From: Candidatus Aminicenantota bacterium
GTDB lineage: Bacteria > Acidobacteriota > Aminicenantia > Aminicenantales > Aminicenantaceae
DNA length: 9,206 nucleotides
Assembly: GCA_013139435.1 (NCBI GenBank)
Contig: WTAW01000373.1
Location: 1 to 9,206, forward strand
Direction of reading: 5' to 3'
Shown here: positions 5,849 to 9,206 of the stretch, one piece after another
Numbering within the stretch: the first letter of the stretch is position 1
Layout of the letters: the number at the start of each line of letters is the position of its first letter
The notes under the pieces: generated by a model
What the model was told of the DNA's origin: nothing
What the model saw: the letters and a program-made list of their open reading frames with translations, nothing else
Database searches by the model: none
Program-made: the position numbers and the translations under genes

Positions 5849-8800
5849 CTAAACTTACTCTTCCTTCTTCATCCCTAGTCCCCACAATGGAGATATCGTT
5901 GGTGAGTTCCCATTCGATACGTACGATATCCTCGCGTTGTGCGGTTAGATTGGTGGAGTAAAGCATGAATACATTTCTTGAGATCTTTTTGCCCACAGTC
6001 AAGCGTGCGGTCACAGAAGATGATGCCCCGATCGTATAGGGATCGATCCTGAACCGATCGATACTGAACAGGTCCTCAGCACTCTTTATCGCCTGCTCAG
6101 ATAGCTGAAAAGACAGAAGTGAACCCGTGCTGAGCTGTGTGCTCCGGTCATATTGGTATGTCCGCTTGAAGGCTTCACCCAATGCAAGCAGAGCGAGGAC
6201 ATCTTCAGGAGGCAGCGGAGGGGATGAGCTGAATTCAGGATTGAGGCTTTCCATCAAACCTCCTAGAGAAAACGTCACACGATAATCTTTCACGTACGTT
6301 TCTCCTGTGAAAGTGATGTAGGGCTCAATCCGTGCAGGATTGATGAAGCTCACCTTGCCGTTCAAGACCCTGAATTCTCGGTCCTGGAAATAGACTTCGC
6401 CTTCCAAGGATTCGATATCTCCCATAACAATGGGAGATAGGATATTTCCAGTCACCATCAGGTCAAACTTGCCTCTGATATTCCCCAATGTGTTTTCCAT
6501 CCAAGCATCATCATCAGCCCTCAAACGGATATTCAAGTTAAGGTCATCAAAAAAGGTGGGCTCTCTACGGTCGGAGTATAGTGTAGAGGTCGAAAAGGCG
6601 AATTTTTCGTCCAGCTCCCGTCTCCAAAGAACTCTATGCGCATATAAGTCACCGATCAATTCAAAAGTGTTGGCGTTTTTGATCAGCCGGATCGTGCCAT
6701 CCGCCAAAGCCCGTGTCCTCTCAAGGAGCGCCAGCTGCATATTTTTCCCTTCTCCGCTGATATCGATCTCCTCAACTCCCCCTATTCCCAACTTGAGTGT
6801 TCCCGAGCCCTGGACATCACCGCCACCAAATTTTCCCTGGAAGGACCGGATGGCGACATCACCGCCATTAAAGGAGGCTAGAGCTGAAAATTCCCTGAGT
6901 GCCTGCGCAAAATTGGGAAAGGGGAGAACCGTTCCCTGAACATCTATCGCTCCCCGTATCTGAGGGGATGTTTTTAAACCATTCAGCTCGGCAATATACC
7001 CTACCTCCATCCTGGCACCGCTCCACGGCAAAAGGATGTCGGGATTGGAAAAGGAACCTTTAATATCTCCTTTGAGGCTCTCTTCCAATAGAGGAATGCC
7101 AAGCGAGACAGAGAAAGGATTCTTTCCAGGAAGAAAGCTGCCGTCAACCTTGAGATCCAGATGATCTTCTGTGAAACTCAATTTTACATCTCCGGCAGCT
7201 TCCGTCCTCTGGAATGGCTCGAGAAAGAGGTCTTTCACTTCAAATGGACCAAGAGCATAATCTTGCCCAAAGGCGCCTCCTCCCTTCAACTGAAAAGACA
7301 GTTTTCCCTGAAGGGCTGGATAAACGATGGAGAGGTCCACGTCATTGGCCGTGAAATCCATATCGAATTGCCGGCTTAAAAGCTGCAGAAGAGCGGTTCC
7401 CTGGACCCGACCCCCAAACATACCAAACTGAAGATCCGAAAAATTAAGATGATCCTCCTCCCACTCAAAGCTCCCTTTGACCTGAACAGCCGTCTGATCG
7501 AGAAACTGCATCTTCTGGCCGAAAAAACCTCCGAAAACCCGGATCTTTTCCCCCTCCTGTTCAAATTCGAACTCTCCGGTGGCTTTACCCTCGAGCGGGA
7601 TCAAAATATCCAGATTGGGCAAGATCCTCTCCGTTAATCCTTCATCTAGCTGGATCTTCGCTTTAATCCGGTCTGGATTAGAGACAAGATTGATCCGCCC
7701 CGTTATCGCGGGGTCTTGGACATTAAATATCCCCTGAAAATTCTCTTGATAGATCTCGATATCCCCGCTCACAGATTCAACATCGAACCGGTCGAAACCT
7801 CCAGGAGCAAGGGAGACAGTCGCGCTCACCTGAGGGTGCGAAAAATCACCAAAAATGCGCACAACCCCCTGTCCCCGTCCCCTGATCTCGGGAAATTCGA
7901 AATTCTTCCGGAGTATAATGGACAGAAGCTGCCGCGTGCGTTTGACATCTTTCACATCGCCATCGATTAAAACATCGACATTTCTGCCGATGGCGATGAC
8001 CCCCTCCACCTCCACCTCTGCGATGTTGGAATCAAGGCTTTGAGAGGTGAGAGTCACAACCTCATCCAACAGAGTCAGTTTGACCTGACCGCGAAGATAA
8101 TATCCCTCTAAATCGGGCAAATCGATCTCGTCTCTAAATTCGATATCGGCTTCGAATTTCCCTTGATAAACAGAAAAATTTCCCCATGCGGGCGATGAGA
8201 TGGGCCAAGGGATATCGAGATAATCCATTATGGGATCAAGATATATGCCTCGCGCTAATCCATCCACTCGGTCTCCTTGGAAACGGATCCCAACATACTC
8301 GCGCGGCAGGTTTGCTCTCTGGAAGTTTAGGTCCAAGACACCACCTGCGGTCTCCGCATAACTGATATTCCCCTGAACGATCCCCATTGGCGTCTTATTG
8401 AGCTGGAGAGTTTTACTCGAAAGTGAACCTTCAAACGCGATCTCACCATTCTGACGTGACAGGACACCTTCTCCGAGTATCTTTCCATCCCAATCAAAGG
8501 GAATATCGACATATTGAAGGACAACGTCCATCGGGATGTTGAAGGACGTGTTGAGCTCTATAACAGGGTCTGCAAGATTACTGACTTCACCGCTGGCTTT
8601 AAAAATCCCTCTTGGACTGCTTATCCTTGCCTTTTTTATCCGAAAGGACTCCCCCTGACCTTCTAGTGAAAGGCTAATTTTGCCATCTATCCGCTGTTGG
8701 GCTGAACCCAGAAGAAAATCATTCTGTTCGATCTCAGCATTCAGAGCATACCTATCCCCATTTTGCGTGAGGGATGCATAGATTCCTTTGGATTGGATGC

Positions 8801-9206
8801 GGGTTTCTCTTCCCCAATAGTACAGCTCGCCATTTCTGATGATTGCCTTGTCGATCACAAAGGGAAAGATGAGCCTGATATCTCTGGGTTTTTCAGCTTC
8901 CTCCAAGGACGGGTATACTCTTAAAACTGGACTCTCAATCAGGACATTCAGGGGCTTTTCTCTGGATAAGAGCGACCGGTAGGAAATACTGACAGCCACT
9001 TTTTTCGCGGAGAAAAAAGGCGAGAGAGAGACAGACCTCGCATCCTCGAGAACAATGGAGGGAGGGACAAGATTTAAGTAAAGTCGTGTATAGCCAAAGC
9101 TTTTTTGTATTTCTCTCTTTATTTGGTTGAGAATAACATTCTTAACAACGGTTCCGGCACCAGCCAAAATAAGGAAAACGACCGCGAAGATGAACAGTTT
9201 TTTCAC
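5823..9206 (-). CDS. tamB: TamB-family translocation and assembly module protein (DUF490)
   Basis: TamB proteins are anchored in the inner membrane and span the periplasm as a long beta-sheet groove. They work with an Omp85 partner in outer-membrane protein assembly and in lipid transport to the outer membrane. The N-terminus MKKLFIFAVVFLILAGAG is a basic start plus a single hydrophobic anchor (about 4-20). Residues 40-770 are repetitive beta-strand sequence, with recurring G-x-h-x-h-x-G patterns. The C-terminal TamB domain (about 770-1127) is well marked by SPIVMGDIESLEGEVYF (924-940), FRVLNGKVSF (945-954), PPEDVLALLALGEAF (999-1013) and LTVGKKISRNVFMLYS (1069-1084). The protein ends in Phe. 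Its 1127 residues compare with 1259 in E. coli. The start is read as GTG at 9206-9204, the very last bases of the window, so its ribosome-binding site and promoter lie outside and an upstream start cannot be ruled out. The 3' end overlaps the Omp85 gene by 26 bases. Confidence 0.93.
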   Translation of the reverse strand: MKKLFIFAVVFLILAGAGTVVKNVILNQIKREIQKSFGYTRLYLNLVPPSIVLEDARSVSLSPFFSAKKVAVSISYRSLLSREKPLNVLIESPVLRVYPSLEEAEKPRDIRLIFPFVIDKAIIRNGELYYWGRETRIQSKGIYASLTQNGDRYALNAEIEQNDFLLGSAQQRIDGKISLSLEGQGESFRIKKARISSPRGIFKASGEVSNLADPVIELNTSFNIPMDVVLQYVDIPFDWDGKILGEGVLSRQNGEIAFEGSLSSKTLQLNKTPMGIVQGNISYAETAGGVLDLNFQRANLPREYVGIRFQGDRVDGLARGIYLDPIMDYLDIPWPISSPAWGNFSVYQGKFEADIEFRDEIDLPDLEGYYLRGQVKLTLLDEVVTLTSQSLDSNIAEVEVEGVIAIGRNVDVLIDGDVKDVKRTRQLLSIILRKNFEFPEIRGRGQGVVRIFGDFSHPQVSATVSLAPGGFDRFDVESVSGDIEIYQENFQGIFNVQDPAITGRINLVSNPDRIKAKIQLDEGLTERILPNLDILIPLEGKATGEFEFEQEGEKIRVFGGFFGQKMQFLDQTAVQVKGSFEWEEDHLNFSDLQFGMFGGRVQGTALLQLLSRQFDMDFTANDVDLSIVYPALQGKLSFQLKGGGAFGQDYALGPFEVKDLFLEPFQRTEAAGDVKLSFTEDHLDLKVDGSFLPGKNPFSVSLGIPLLEESLKGDIKGSFSNPDILLPWSGARMEVGYIAELNGLKTSPQIRGAIDVQGTVLPFPNFAQALREFSALASFNGGDVAIRSFQGKFGGGDVQGSGTLKLGIGGVEEIDISGEGKNMQLALLERTRALADGTIRLIKNANTFELIGDLYAHRVLWRRELDEKFAFSTSTLYSDRREPTFFDDLNLNIRLRADDDAWMENTLGNIRGKFDLMVTGNILSPIVMGDIESLEGEVYFQDREFRVLNGKVSFINPARIEPYITFTGETYVKDYRVTFSLGGLMESLNPEFSSSPPLPPEDVLALLALGEAFKRTYQYDRSTQLSTGSLLSFQLSEQAIKSAEDLFSIDRFRIDPYTIGASSSVTARLTVGKKISRNVFMLYSTNLTAQREDIVRIEWELTNDISIVGTRDEEGRVSLDVKIHKRF
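5858..5866 (-). promoter_or_regulatory. Ribosome-binding site of the Omp85 gene, inside tamB
   Basis: Read on the - strand, AAGGAAGAG lies nine bases before the ATG at 5848-5846 and within the last codons of tamB. It supports this start over later ones and shows that translation of the Omp85 gene begins before tamB ends. Confidence 0.6.

Noticed and set aside
6430..6939. 169-codon open frame on the + strand
   Set aside because: It is antisense to the conserved TamB domain. Its composition is rich in Ser, Pro and Arg, as expected for a shadow frame.
9204..9206. Treating tamB as truncated at the window edge
   Set aside because: The frame is open to the edge, so truncation cannot be excluded. 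However, GTG followed by a KKLFIF-type anchor looks like a real N-terminus and matches the GTG start of fabD. I kept it as probably complete.

Overview
The window comes from a diderm (Gram-negative type) bacterium of moderate GC. The evidence is an outer-membrane assembly cluster (TamB, an Omp85/BamA-type barrel protein and a SurA-like periplasmic chaperone) beside genes for phospholipid and fatty-acid synthesis. The gene order tamB, multi-POTRA omp85, short SurA_N protein recalls Acidobacteria and other little-studied diderm phyla. I cannot fix the phylum from the sequence alone. There are no RNA genes, CRISPR arrays, insertion sequences or long non-coding stretches; coding density is nearly 100%.

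Left part, + strand (1-1474): about 75 bases of upstream DNA with a plausible sigma-70-type promoter. Next comes a membrane CDP-alcohol phosphatidyltransferase with a complete catalytic motif, closest in character to phosphatidylglycerophosphate synthase (PgsA). Seven bases later is a class IIA HAD phosphatase of the NagD / phosphoglycolate / glycerol-3-phosphate phosphatase type. The pair looks like a small operon for phosphatidyl-alcohol or glycerophosphate metabolism.

Right part, - strand (9206 down to 1452), in transcription order: tamB (1127 codons, GTG start at the last base of the window); a 925-residue Omp85 protein with seven apparent POTRA repeats and a BamA-like C-terminus; a 227-residue SurA-type chaperone with no parvulin domain; and fabD (malonyl-CoA:ACP transacylase). 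The first three genes overlap by 26 and 11 bases, and fabD begins 19 bases after the third, so this reads as one tightly coupled transcript. The likely logic is periplasmic and outer-membrane assembly: chaperone, barrel insertase, and the TamB groove protein for lipid or protein transport. A fatty-acid synthesis enzyme is attached at the end.

The two transcription units converge. fabD and the HAD gene overlap tail-to-tail by 23 bases with no terminator between them. The most notable points are the seven-POTRA Omp85 coupled to tamB, the parvulin-less SurA-like protein inserted directly after it, and the possible pairing of a PGP-synthase-like enzyme with an adjacent HAD phosphatase. These are recognisable families in an informative arrangement, not an obviously new kind of system.
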